Below, piece by piece: positions 53,501-64,000 of a stretch of DNA of 64,000 nt; position 1 is the first letter of the stretch; each line of letters opens with the position of its first letter. The position numbers and the translations under genes are program-made. The notes below the pieces were generated by a model, which saw only the letters and a list, made by a program, of their open reading frames with translations, searched no databases and was not told where the DNA came from. The stretch is taken from positions 2,480,001-2,544,000 of the forward strand of contig NW_027476096.1 of NCBI RefSeq assembly GCF_051020955.1, in the 5' to 3' direction. The DNA is from Megalopta genalis (Eukaryota; Arthropoda; Insecta; Hymenoptera; Halictidae).

Positions 53501-54360
53501 AATCCATGCGAAACACATGATTTAGCCTCAAATCAATACGAAGTAGAAGGCTTGGCATCTCATCCATGCGAACCGAATGATTCGGATTCAAATACTTGTG
53601 ATATACATGATTTAGCTTCATATCAATGCGAAACACATGATTCAGCTTCAAATCAATGCGAAGAAGAAGGCTGATCTTTGAATTCACTCGAAACAAATGG
53701 TTTAGCTTCAAATACTTGTTTTATACATGATTTAGCTTCAACTGCATGCGAATCAAACGAGTTAGATTCAAATCCATGCGAAACACATGATTTAGCTTCA
53801 AATCAATGCGAAACAGAAGGCTGATCTTCAAATCCATTCGAAACAAATGGTTTAGCTTCAAATACTTCTGATATACATGATTTAGCTTCAACTGCATGCG
53901 AATCCAACGAGTTAGCTTCAAATCCATGCGAAACACATGATTTAGGTTCAAAATCATGCGAAACACATGGTTTAGCTTCAAATCAATGCGAAGTAGAAGG
54001 CTGATCTTCGAAATCACGCGAAACAAATGGTTTAGCTTCAAATACTTGTGATATACATGATTTAGCTTCATATCAATGCGAAACACATGATTCAGCTTCA
54101 AATCAATGCGAAGAAGGAGGCTTATCTTCGTATCCATGCGAAACAAATGGTTTATCTTCAAATCCATGCGAAACAGATGGTTTAGCAACAAATACTTGTG
54201 ATATACATGATTTAGCTTGAACTGCATGCGAAACAAACGAGTTAGCTTAAAATCCATGCGAAGCAAATGATTTAGCTTTAAATTCATTCGACACACATGG
54301 GTTAGATTCAATTCCATGCGAAACGTACAGTTTAGCGTCAAATACTTGTTCTATACATGA
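50548..54360. repeat. 3.8-kb tandem unit, first copy
   Basis: Positions 50548-51255 match 54361-55068 at an offset of 3813. Positions 51180-51390 match 55143-55353 at an offset of 3963, one extra HOR in the second unit. Positions 52290-54248 match 56222-58180 at an offset of 3932. The order of the blocks is kept, so these are two tandem copies of a large unit with internal gain and replacement. Confidence 0.87.
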
Positions 54361-57300
54361 TTTAGCTTCAACTGCAGGCGAAACAAACGAGATAGCTTCA
54401 AATCCATGCGAATCAAATGGTTTAGCTTCAAAGACCTTCGATATACATGATTTAGCTTCAACTGCATGCGAAACAAACGAGTTAGCTTTAAATCCATGCG
54501 AAACGTATGATTTAGCTTCAAATCAATGCGAAGTAGAAGGATTATCTTCGAATCCATGCAGAACAAATGGTTTAGCTTCAAACACTTGTGATATACATGA
54601 TTTAGCTTCAACTGCATGCGAAACAAACGAGCTAGCCTCAAATCCATGCGAAACACGTGATTTAGCATCAAGTCAACGCGAAGTTGAAGGCTTAGCGTCA
54701 AATCCATGCGAAACGAATGATTTAGCTTCACATACTTGTGAATAGAAGTGATATAGCTTGAAATGCAGGCGAAACAAACGAGTTAGCTTCAAATCCATGC
54801 GAAACACATGATTTAGCTTCAAATCAATGCGAAGTAGAAGGCTTAGCTTCAAATCCATGCGAATCAAACGGTTTAGATTCAAATACTTGTGATATGCTTG
54901 ATTTATATTGAAGTGCATGCGATACAAACGAGATAGATTCAAATCCATGCGAAACATATGATTTAACATCAAATCAATGCGACGCAGAATGCTGATCTTC
55001 GAATCCATGCGAAACAAATGGTTTAGCTTCAAATACTTGTGATATACATGATTTAGCTTCAACTGCACGCGAAACAAACGAGTTAGCTTCAAATCCATGC
55101 GAAACACATGATTTAGCTTCAAATCAATGCGAAGTGGAATGCTGATCTTCGAATCCATGCGAAACAAATGGTTTAGCTTCAAATACTTGTGATATACATG
55201 ATTTAGCTTCAACTGCAGGCGAAACAAACGAGTTAGCTTAAAATTCATGCGATACTCATGATTTAACTTCAAATCAATGCGAAGTGGAAGGGTTACCTTC
55301 GAATCCATGCGAAACAAATGGTTTAGCTTCAAATACTTGTGATATACATGATTTAGCATCAACAGCATGCGAAACAAACGAGTTAGCTTTAAATCCATCC
55401 GAAACACATGATTTAGCTTCAAATCATTGCGAAGTAGAAGGATAATCTTCGAATCCATGCAAAACAAATGGTTTAGCTTCAAACACTTGTGATGTACATG
55501 ATTTAGCTTCAACTGCATGTGAAACAAACGAGTTAGTTTAAAATCCAAGCGAAACACATGATTTGTCTTCAAATCAATGCGAAGTAGAAGGCTTAGCTTC
55601 CAATCCAAGCGAACCAAATTATTTAGCTTCAAATCAATGCGAAGTAGAAGGCGTGGTTTCAAATCCATGAGAAAAAATGGTTTAGCTTCAAATGCTTGTG
55701 ATATACATAATTTAGCTTCAAATGCATGCGAAACAAACGTGTTAGCATCAAATCCAAGCGAAACACATGATTTAGCTACAGATTCGTGCGAAATGGAACG
55801 TATGGCTTCAAATCCATGCGAAACGAATGGTTTTGATTCAAATACTTGCGAATATAAGTGATATAACTTCAATTGCCGGCGAAACAAACGAGTTGGCTTC
55901 AAATCCATGCGAATCGCATGATTCAGCTTCAAATCAAAGCGAATTAGATGGCTTAGCTTCAAATCCAAGCGAAACACATTATTTAACTTCAAATCAATTC
56001 GAAGTAGAAGGCTTAGTTTCAAATCCATGCGAAACAAATGGTTTAGCTTCAAATACTTGTGATATACATGATTTAGATTCAACTCCATGCAAAAGAAACG
56101 AGTTAGATTCAAATCCATGCGAAACACACGATTTGGCTGCAAATCAATGCGAAGAAGAAGGCTTAGCTTGAAATCCGTGCCAATCATACGGTTTAGCTTC
56201 AAATACTTGTGATATACATGATTTAGCTTCAAATGCTTGCGACATAAGCTAGTTAGCTTCAAATCGAAGCAAAACACATGATTCAGCTTCATATCAGTGC
56301 GAGGTCGAAGGCTTAGTTTCAAAATCAAGCGAAACACATGATTCAGCTTCAAATCAATGCGACGAAGAATGTTTAGCTTCAAACCCATGCGAAACAAAAT
56401 GTTTAGCTTCTAATACTTGTGATATACATGATTTAGCTTCAAGTGCATGCTAAACAAACGAGTTAGCTTCAAATCGAAGAGAAACACATGTTTTAGCTAC
56501 ATATCCGTGCGATGTAGAAGTTTGAGCTTCAAATTCATGCGAAACACTTGGTTTAGCTTAATATTCATGCGATACGAATGGTGCAGCTTCAAATACTTGT
56601 GATATACACGATTTAGCTTCAACTGTATGTGAAACAAACGAGTTAGATTCAAATCCATGCGAAACACATCATTTAGGTTCAAAATCATGCGAAACACATG
56701 GTTTAGCTTCAAATCAATGCGAAGTAGAAGGCTGATCTTCGAAATCACGCGAAACAAATGGTTTAGCTTCAAATACTTGTGATATACATGATTTAGCTTC
56801 ATATCAATGCGAAACACATGATTCAGTTTCAAATCAATGCGAAGAAGAAGGCTTATCTTCGTATCCATGCGAAACAAATGGTTTATCTTCAAATCCATGC
56901 GAAACAGATGGTTTTGCAACAAATACTTGTGATATACATAATTTAGCTTCAACTGCATGCGAAACAAACGAGTTAGCTTAAAATCCATGCGAAACACATG
57001 ATTTAGCTTCAAATCAATTCGAAGTAGAAGGCTGATCTTCAAATACATCCGAAACAAATGGTTTAGCTTCAAATACTTGTGATATACATGATTTAGTTTC
57101 AACTGCATGCGAAACAAACGAGTTAGCTTCAAATCCAAGCGAAACACAAGATTTAGCATCAAATCAATGCGAAGTAGAAGGCTTAGCTTCTAATCAATGC
57201 GAAACAATTGACTCAGCTTCAAATACTTGCGAATATAAGTGATATAGCTTCAAATGCAGGCAAAACAAACGAGTTAGCTTCAAAGCCATGCAAAACACAT

Positions 57301-58180
57301 GATTTAGCTTCAAATCAATGCGAATTAGAAGGCTTAGATCCAAATCCATTCGACACAAATGATTTAGCTTCAAATACTTGCGATATAAGTGATATAGCTT
57401 CAACTGCATGCGAAACAATCGAGTTAGCTTCAAATCCATGCGAAACACATGATTTAGCCTCAAATCAATACGAAGTAGAAGGCTTGGCATCTCATCCATG
57501 CGAACCGAATGATTCGGATTCAAATACTTGTGATATACATGATTTAGCTTCATATCAATGCGAAACACATAATTCAGCTTCAAATCAATGCGAAGAAGAT
57601 GGCTGATCTTTGAATTCACTCGAAACAAATGGTTTAGCTTCAAATACTTGATTTATACATGATTTAGCTTCAACTGCATGCGAATCAAACGAGTTAGATT
57701 CAAATCCATGCGAAACACATGATTTAGCTTCAAATCAATGCGAAACAGAAGGCTGATCTTCAAATCCATTCGAAACAAATGGTTTAGCTTCAAATACTTC
57801 TGATATACATGATTTAGCTTCAACTGCATGCGAATCCAACGAGTTAGCTTCAAATCCATGCGAAACACATGATTTAGGTTCAAAATCATGCGAAACACAT
57901 GGTTTAGCTTCAAATCAATGCGAAGTAGAAGGCTGATCTTCGAAATCACGCGAAACAAATGGTTTAGCTTCAAATACTTGTGATATACATGATTTAGCTT
58001 CATATCAATGCGAAACACATGATTCAGCTTCAAATCAATGCGAAGAAGGAGGCTTATCTTCGTATCCATGCGAAACAAATGGTTTATCTTCAAATCCATG
58101 CGAAACAGATGGTTTAGCAACAAATACTTGTGATATACATGATTTAGCTTGAACTGCATGCGAAACAAACGAGTTAGCTT
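54361..58180. repeat. 3.8-kb tandem unit, second copy
   Basis: This is the second copy of 50548-54248. The stretch about 55360-56180 has little matching sequence at the corresponding place in the first unit. It carries variants also seen near 34.1 and 37.08 kb, such as TACAGATTCGTGCGAAATGG at 55777, indicating block replacement from elsewhere in the array. Confidence 0.87.
54673..56397 (-). other. 574-codon repeat-encoded ORF, doubtful gene
   Basis: The frame begins in HVFRMDLKLN-type decapeptides, passes at an indel into the other open minus frame (CVSHGFEAKS-type) for about 50 residues, then returns to the first frame. This shows the property clearly: a one-base indel moves translation from one stop-free frame to another without ending it. 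The paralogous region at 51911-52465 is open for only 184 codons. Confidence 0.1.
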
Positions 58181-60719
58181 CAAATCCATGCGAAAGACAT
58201 GATTTAGCTCCAAATTCATTCGAAACACAAGGTTTAGCTTAATATTCATCCGAAGCACATGATTTAGCTTCAAATTCATTCGAAACACATGGTTTAGCGT
58301 ACTATTCATGCGAATCAAATGGTTCAGCTTCAAATACTTGTGATGTGCATGATTTAGCTTCAAATGCATGCGAAACAAACGAGTTAGCTTCAACTCCATG
58401 CGCAACACATGATTTAGCTTCAAATTCAGTCGAAGCACATGGTTTAGCGTACTATTCATGCGAATCAAATGGTTCAGCTTCAAATACTAGTGATGTGCAT
58501 GATTTAACTTCAAATGCATGCGAAACAATCGAGTTAGCTTCAAATCCATGCGAAACACATGATTTAGCTTCAAATCAATCCGAAGTAGAAGGCTGATCTT
58601 CAAATCCTTGTGAAACAAATGGTTTAGCCTTAAATACCTGTGATATACATGATTTAGCTTCAACTGCATGCGAAACAAACGAGTTAGCTTCAAATCCAAG
58701 CGAAACACATGATTTATCTTCAAATCAATGCGAAGTAGAAGGCTTAGCTTTAAATCCATGCGAATCAAATGGTTGAGCTTGAAATACTTGGGTTATACAT
58801 GATTCGGATTCAACTGCATGCGTAACAAACGAGTTAGCTTCAAATATATGCGTAACACATGATTTAGCTTCAAATTCATTCCAAACACATGGTTTATCCT
58901 AATATTCATGCGAAACAAATGGTTCAGCTTGAAATGCTTATGATATACATGATTTAGCTTCAAATGCAGCCGATACAATCGAGTTATCTTCGAATTCAAG
59001 CGAAACAGAAGATTTAGCTTCAAATTCATTCGAAACACATGATTTAGTTTAATATTCATGCGAAACAAATGGATCAGCTTGAAATACTTATGATATACAT
59101 GATTTAGCCTTAACTACATGTGAAACAATCGAGTTCGCTTCAAATCCTTACGAAACACATGATTTAGCTTCAAATCAATGCGAAGTAGAAGGCTTAGCTT
59201 CAAATACATGAGAAACAAACGTTTTATCTTCAAACACTTGCGAGTATAAGTGATATAGCTTCAAATGCAGGCGAAACAAACGAGCTAGCTTCACATCCAT
59301 GCGAAACATATCATTCAGCTTCAAGACAATGAGAAGTAGAAGGCTTAGCTTCAAATCCATGCGAATCAAATGGTTTAGCTTCAAATACCTGTGATATACA
59401 TGATTCATCTTCAACTGCATGCGAAACAAACGAGTTAGCTTCAAATCCATGCGAAACATATGATTTAGCTTCAAGTCATGGGAAGTAGAAGCCTTAGCTT
59501 CAAATCCATGCGAATCAAATGGTTTAGCTTCAAATACCTGTGATATACATGATTCATATTCAACTGCATGCGAAACAAACGAGATAGCTTTAAATCCATG
59601 CAAAACACATGATTTAGCTTCAAATTCATTCGAAACACAAGGTTTAGCTTAATATTCATGCGAAACAAATGGTTCAGCTTCAAATAATTGTGATATACAT
59701 GATTTAGATTCAACAGCATGCGAAACAAACGAGTTAGCTTCAACTCCATGCGCAACACATGATTTAGCTTCCAATCAATGCGAAGAAGAAGGCTTATATT
59801 CGAATCCATGCGAAACAAATGGTTCAGCTTCAAATAATTGTGATATACATGATTTAGCTTCAAATGCAGGCGAAACAAACAAGTTAACTTCAAATCCAAG
59901 CGAAACACATAACTTAGCCTCTAATCAACGCAAAGCAGTAGGCTTATCTTCGAATCCAGGCGAAACACATGTTTAGCTTCAAATATTTGTGATATACATG
60001 ATTTAGTTTCAACTGCATGCGAAACAAACGAGTTAGCTTCAAATCCAAGCGAAACACATGATTTATCTTCAAATCAATGCGAAGTAGAAGGCTTAGCTTC
60101 AAATCCATGCGAACCAAATGGTTTAGCTTTAAATTCTTGTGATATACATGATTTAGATTCAACAGCATGCGAAACAAACGAGTTAGCTTCAACTCCATGC
60201 GCAACACATGATTTTGCTTCAAATAAATGCGAAGTAGAAGGCTTATGTTCGAATCCATGCGAAACAAATGGTTCAGCTTCAAATACTTGTGATGTGCATG
60301 ATTTAGCTTCAAATGCATGCGAAAAAAACGAGTTTGCTTCAAATCCATGAGAAACACATGATTTAGCTTCTAATCAACGCGAAGCAGAAGGCTTATCTTC
60401 AAATCCATGCGAAACAAATGGTTTAGCTTCAAATACTGGTGATATACATGATTTAGATTCAACTGCATGCGAAACAAACGAGTTAGCTTCAAATCCAAGG
60501 GAACAACATGATTTAGAATCAAGTCTCCGCGAAGGTGAAGGCTTAGCTTCAAATCCATGCGAAACAAATGGTTTAGCTTCAAATACTTGTTTTATACATG
60601 ACTTAGCTTCAACTGCAGGCGAAACAAACACGTTAGCTTCAAATCCATGCGAAAGACATGATTTAGCTCCAAATTCATTCGAAACACAAGGTTTATCTTA
60701 ATATTCACGCGAAACAAAT

Positions 60720-61140
60720 GCTTCAGCTTCAAATAATTGTGATATACATGATTTAGCTTCAAATGCAGGCGAAACAAACAAGTTAGCTTCAAATCCAAGC
60801 GAAACACATAACTTAGCTTCTAATCAACGCGAAGCAGAAGGCTTATCTTCAAATCCATGCGAAACAAGTGGTTCAGCTTCAAATACTTGTGATGTGCATG
60901 ATTTAGCTTCAAATGCATGTGAAACAAACGAGTTAGCTTCAAATCCAAGCGAAACACATGATTTAGCTTCAAATCAATGCGATGGAGAATGCTTAGCTTC
61001 AAATCCATGCGAATCAAATAGTTTAGCTTCAAATACTTATGATATACGTGATTAAGCTTCACATGATTTAGCTTCAAATCAATGCGAAGTAGAAGACTTA
61101 CCTATAAATTCATGCGAAACAAATGGTTCAGCTTGAAATA
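60720..61140. repeat. 0.42-kb block repeated at 62927-63347
   Basis: The two blocks match at an offset of 2207, sharing CACATAACTTAGCTTC, the GCGATGGAGAATGC variant, CTTATGATATACGTGATTAA and the half-monomer junction CTTCACATGATTTAGC. A difference is AAATCAATGCG versus AAATTAATGCG at 61077 and 63284. Confidence 0.85.
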
Positions 61141-62460
61141 CTTATGATATACATGGTTTAGCTTCAAATGCATGCGAAACAAACGAGTTGGCATCAAATC
61201 CATGCGAAACACATGATTTAGCTTCAAATCAATGCGAAGTAGAAGGCTTAGCTTCAAATACATGAGAGACAAATGATTTATCTTCAAACACTTGCGAGTA
61301 TAAGTGATTTAGATTCAGCAGCATGCGAAACAAACGAGTTAGCTTCAACTCCATGCACAACACATGATTTAGCTTCAAATCAATGCGAAGTAGAAGGCTT
61401 ATCTACGAATCCTTGCGAAACAAATGGTTTAGCTTCAAATACCTGTGATATACATGATTTATATTCAACTGCATGCGAAACAAACGAGATTGCTTTAAAT
61501 CCATGCGAAACAGATGATTTAGATTAAAATCAATGCGAAGTATAAGGCTTATCTTCAAATCTATGCGAATGAAATGGTTGAGCTTCAAATACTTGGGATA
61601 TACATGATTCAGCTTCAACTGCATGCGTAACAAACGAGTTAGCTTCAAATCTATGCGAAACACATGATTTAGCTTCAAATTTTTTTAAAACACATTGTTT
61701 AGCTTAATAATCATGCGAAACAAAAGGTTCAGCTTCAAATATTTGTGATATAGAAGATTTAGCTTCAAATGCAGGTGAATCAAACGAGTTAGCTTCAAAT
61801 CCAAGCGAAACACATGATTTAGCTTCAAATCAATGCGAAGTTGAAGGTTTAACTTCAAATACATGAGAAACAAATGATTTATCTTCTAACACTTGCGAGT
61901 ATAAGTGATATAGCTTCAAATGCAGGCGAAACAAACGAGTTAGCTTCAAATCCATGCGAAACATATGATTTAGCTTCAAGTCAATGGGAAGTAGAAGCCT
62001 TAGCTTCAAATCCATGCGAATCAAATGGTTTAGCTTCAAATACCTGTGATATACATGATTCATATTCAACTGCATGCGAAACAAACGAGATAGCTTTAAA
62101 TCCATGCAAAACACATGATTTAGCTTCAAATTCATTCGAAACACAAGGTTTAGCTTAATATTCATGCGAAACAAATGGTTCAGCTTCAAATAATTGTGAT
62201 ATACATGATTTAGATTCAACAGCATGCGAAACAAACGAGTTAGCTTCAACTCCATGCGCAACACATGATTTAGCTTCCAATCAATGCGAAGAAGAAGGCT
62301 TATATTCGAATCCATGCGAAACAAATGGTTCAGCTTCAAATAATTGTGATATACATGATTTAGCTTCAAATGCAGGCGAAACAAACAAGTTAACTTCAAA
62401 TCCAAGCGAAACACATAACTTAGCCTCTAATCAACGCGAAGCAGAAGGCTTATCTTCAAA

Positions 62461-63060
62461 TCCATGCGAAACAAATGGTTTTCCTTCAAATACTTGTTTT
62501 ATACATGACTTAGCTTCAACTGCAGGCGAAACAATCGCGTTAGCTTCAAATCCATGCGAAATACATGATTTAGCTTCAAATTTATTCGAAACACATGGTT
62601 TACCTTAATATTCATGCGAAAAAAATGGTTCAGCTTCAAATAATTGTGATATACATGATTTAGCTTCAAATGCAGGCGAAACAAACAAGTTAGCTTCAAA
62701 TCCAAGCGAAACACATAACTTAGCCTCTAATCAACGCGAAGCAGAAGGCTTATCTTCAAATCCATGCGAAACAAATGGTTTTCCTTCAAATACTTGTTTT
62801 ATACATGACTTAGCTTCAACTGCAGGCGAAACAATCGCGTTAGCTTCAAATCCATGCGAAATACATGATTTAGCTTCAAATTCATTCGAAACACATGGTT
62901 TAGCTTAATATTCATGCGAAACAAATGGTTCAGCTTCAAATAATTGTGATATACATGATTTAGCTTCAAATGCAGGCGAAACAAACAAGTTAGCTTCAAA
63001 TCCAAGCGAAACACATAACTTAGCTTCTAATCAACGCGAAGCAGAAGGCTTATCTTCAAA
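62461..63060. repeat. 300-bp tandem duplication (two HORs)
   Basis: Positions 62461-62760 and 62761-63060 are successive copies. I noticed only single-base differences: TTTATTCG versus TTCATTCG, TACCTTAATA versus TAGCTTAATA, GAAAAAAATGG versus GAAACAAATGG, and GCCTCTAATC versus GCTTCTAATC. A second similar step of 301 bp lies just downstream, with AGGTTTAGCTTCAAATACATG at 63451 and 63752. Confidence 0.92.
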
Positions 63061-64000
63061 TCCATGCGAAACAAGTGGTTCAGCTTCAAATACTTGTGAT
63101 GTGCATGATTTAGCTTCAAATGCATGCGAAACAAACGAGTTAGCTTCAAATCCAAGCGAAACACATGATTTAGCTTCAAATCAATGCGATGGAGAATGCT
63201 TAGCTTCAAATCCATGCGAATCAAATAGTTTAGCTTCAAATACTTATGATATACGTGATTAAGCTTCACATGATTTAGCTTCAAATTAATGCGAAGTAGA
63301 AGACTTACCTATAAATTCATGCGAAACAAATGGTTCAGCTTGAAATACTTATGATATACATGATTTAGCTTCAAATGCATGCGAAACAAACGATTTGGCA
63401 TCAAATCCAAGCAAAACACATGATTTAGCTTCAAATCAATGCGAAGTAGAAGGTTTAGCTTCAAATACATGAGAAACAAATGATTTATCTTCTAACACTT
63501 GCGAGTATAAGTGATATAGCTTCAAATGCAGGCGAAACAAACGAGTTAGCTTCAAATCCATGCGAAACACATGATTTAGCTACAAATTTTTTCAAAACAC
63601 ATTGTTTAGCTTAATAATCATGCGAAACAAAAGGTTCAGCTTCAAATATTTGTGATATAGAAGATTTAGCTTCAAATGCAGGTGAATCAAACGAGTTAGC
63701 TTCAAATCCAAGCGAAACACATGATTTAGCTTCAAATCAATGCGAAGTAGAAGGTTTAGCTTCAAATACATGAGAAACAAATGATTTATCTTCTAACACT
63801 TGCGAGTATAAGTGATATAGCTTCAAATGCAGGCGAAACAAACGAGTTAGCTTCAAATCCATGCGAAACATATGATTTAGCTTCAAGTCAATGGGAAGTA
63901 GAAGCCTTAGCTTCAAATCCATGCGAATCAAATGGTTTAGCTTCAAATACCTGTGATATACATGATTCATATTCAACTGCATGCGAAACAATCGAGATAG

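Larger units (their letters stand above)
1..64000. repeat. 30-bp tandem satellite array filling the whole window
   Basis: Every line of the window can be read as 30-bp monomers starting with a variant of TTAGCTTCAAAT, followed by one of a few 18-nt tails. No unique-sequence interruption was found between the first and last base, so the array continues past both edges. All monomers point the same way. Departures from 30 bp are rare and small: 29- and 31-bp monomers, an 11-bp deletion near 450, 15-bp deletions near 35.76 kb, and a 4-bp deletion near 23.0 kb. Composition is AT-rich, with more C than G on the plus strand in m1. Satellite DNA with this organisation is typical of eukaryotic heterochromatin. 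I do not recognise the monomer as a named satellite and cannot assign a species. Confidence 0.97.
58181..64000. repeat. Divergent monomer family, 58.2-64 kb
   Basis: This end block is rich in variants with tails ATTCATTCGAAACACATGGT, leads TTAGCTTAATAT, AATAATTGTGATATACATG and AATGCAGGCGAAACAAACAAG. The same family occurs at 2-6 kb, 35-36.9 kb and 41.5-43.3 kb. Positions 58677-59437 match 3190-3950 (offset 55487), and 61323-62372 match 1981-3030 (offset 59342). No gene or unique sequence was seen. Confidence 0.88.

Noticed and set aside
1..64000. CRISPR array (30-bp repeats)
   Set aside because: The units are contiguous with no unique spacers of fixed length. Neighbouring units are related to each other, and no cas gene or leader is present.
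1..64000. Protein-coding genes on either strand
   Set aside because: Open frames overlap on both strands and follow from a stop-free period divisible by three. They are ended by recurrent variants and differ in length between duplicate copies. The longest are listed as doubtful open frames only.
1..64000. CENP-B-box-like motif around TTCGAATCCATGCGAAAC
   Set aside because: It shares TTCG and a downstream CG, but the spacing to the conserved A is off by one and the CGGG block is missing.
1..64000. Telomeric repeat (TTAGG or TTAGGG)
   Set aside because: TTAGG occurs only as an occasional variant of TTAGC in isolated monomers, never in tandem.
1..64000. tRNA or rRNA genes
   Set aside because: Apart from the T-arm-like 11-mer there is no cloverleaf, acceptor pairing or A box, and nothing resembling rRNA.
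1..64000. 15-bp sub-repeat inside the 30-bp monomer
   Set aside because: The two halves of m1 agree at only about 6 of 15 positions, little above chance in AT-rich DNA, so the half-monomer deletions do not prove a 15-bp ancestor.
1..64000. Insertion sequences or terminal inverted repeats
   Set aside because: Only short palindromes within monomers (GCATGC, CCATGG, TTCGAA) were seen. No inverted pairs flank a distinct segment and there is no transposase frame.

Overview
The whole 64 kb window is one uninterrupted tandem-repeat array. I found no unique sequence, no recognisable protein family, no tRNA or rRNA, and no transposon. The basic unit is 30 bp. Each unit has a shared 12-nt lead (TTAGCTTCAAAT) and an 18-nt tail that falls into five main types: m1 CCATGCGAAACACATGAT, m2 CAATGCGAAGTAGAAGGC, m3 CCATGCGAAACAAATGGT (or CCATGGGAATCAAATGGT), m4 ACTTGTGATATACATGAT, m5 GCATGCGAAACAAACGAG. 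They repeat in the order m1-m2-m3-m4-m5, giving a 150-bp higher-order repeat (HOR). By arithmetic the window holds about 2,100 monomers and a little over 400 HOR units, all in the same orientation.

Above 150 bp the array is a mosaic of nested segmental duplications. Positions 1-6395, 6396-13672 and 13673 onward are three copies of one supra-unit sharing ends but not middles; copy II carries an apparently exact 1,050-bp internal duplication. Positions 16.9-19.9 kb hold a staircase of 1,050-, 901- and 601-bp duplications. Positions 21731-27393 and 27394-33057 are a 5.66-kb tandem duplication differing at only a handful of bases and one 1-bp indel. Positions 33-49 kb are a patchwork of shuffled 0.4-2 kb blocks. 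Positions 50.5-58.2 kb are a 3.8-3.9-kb tandem duplication. Positions 58.2-64 kb are the more divergent variant family also seen at 2-6 kb, ending in 300-bp duplications.

The monomer length is divisible by three and the consensus has no stop in three of the six frames: one plus frame (decapeptides such as LASNPCETHD) and two minus frames (such as HVFRMDLKLN and CVSHGFEAKS). That produces many long open reading frames on both strands, the longest being 813 codons at 33699-36140 minus. I regard these as by-products of the periodicity. They overlap on both strands, end at recurrent repeat variants, are not conserved in length between duplicated copies, and are crossed by recurrent 29- and 31-bp monomers that shift frame. 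A very long repetitive protein cannot be excluded from sequence alone.

The size, hierarchy, uniform orientation and lack of genes suggest a eukaryotic nuclear satellite (heterochromatic, subtelomeric or centromeric), or a giant intragenic minisatellite. The organism cannot be identified from this window. The DNA is AT-rich (m1 has 11 G/C of 30), and most monomers keep a CpG in the GCGA core. No genes act together here; the interest lies in repeat architecture and evolution.
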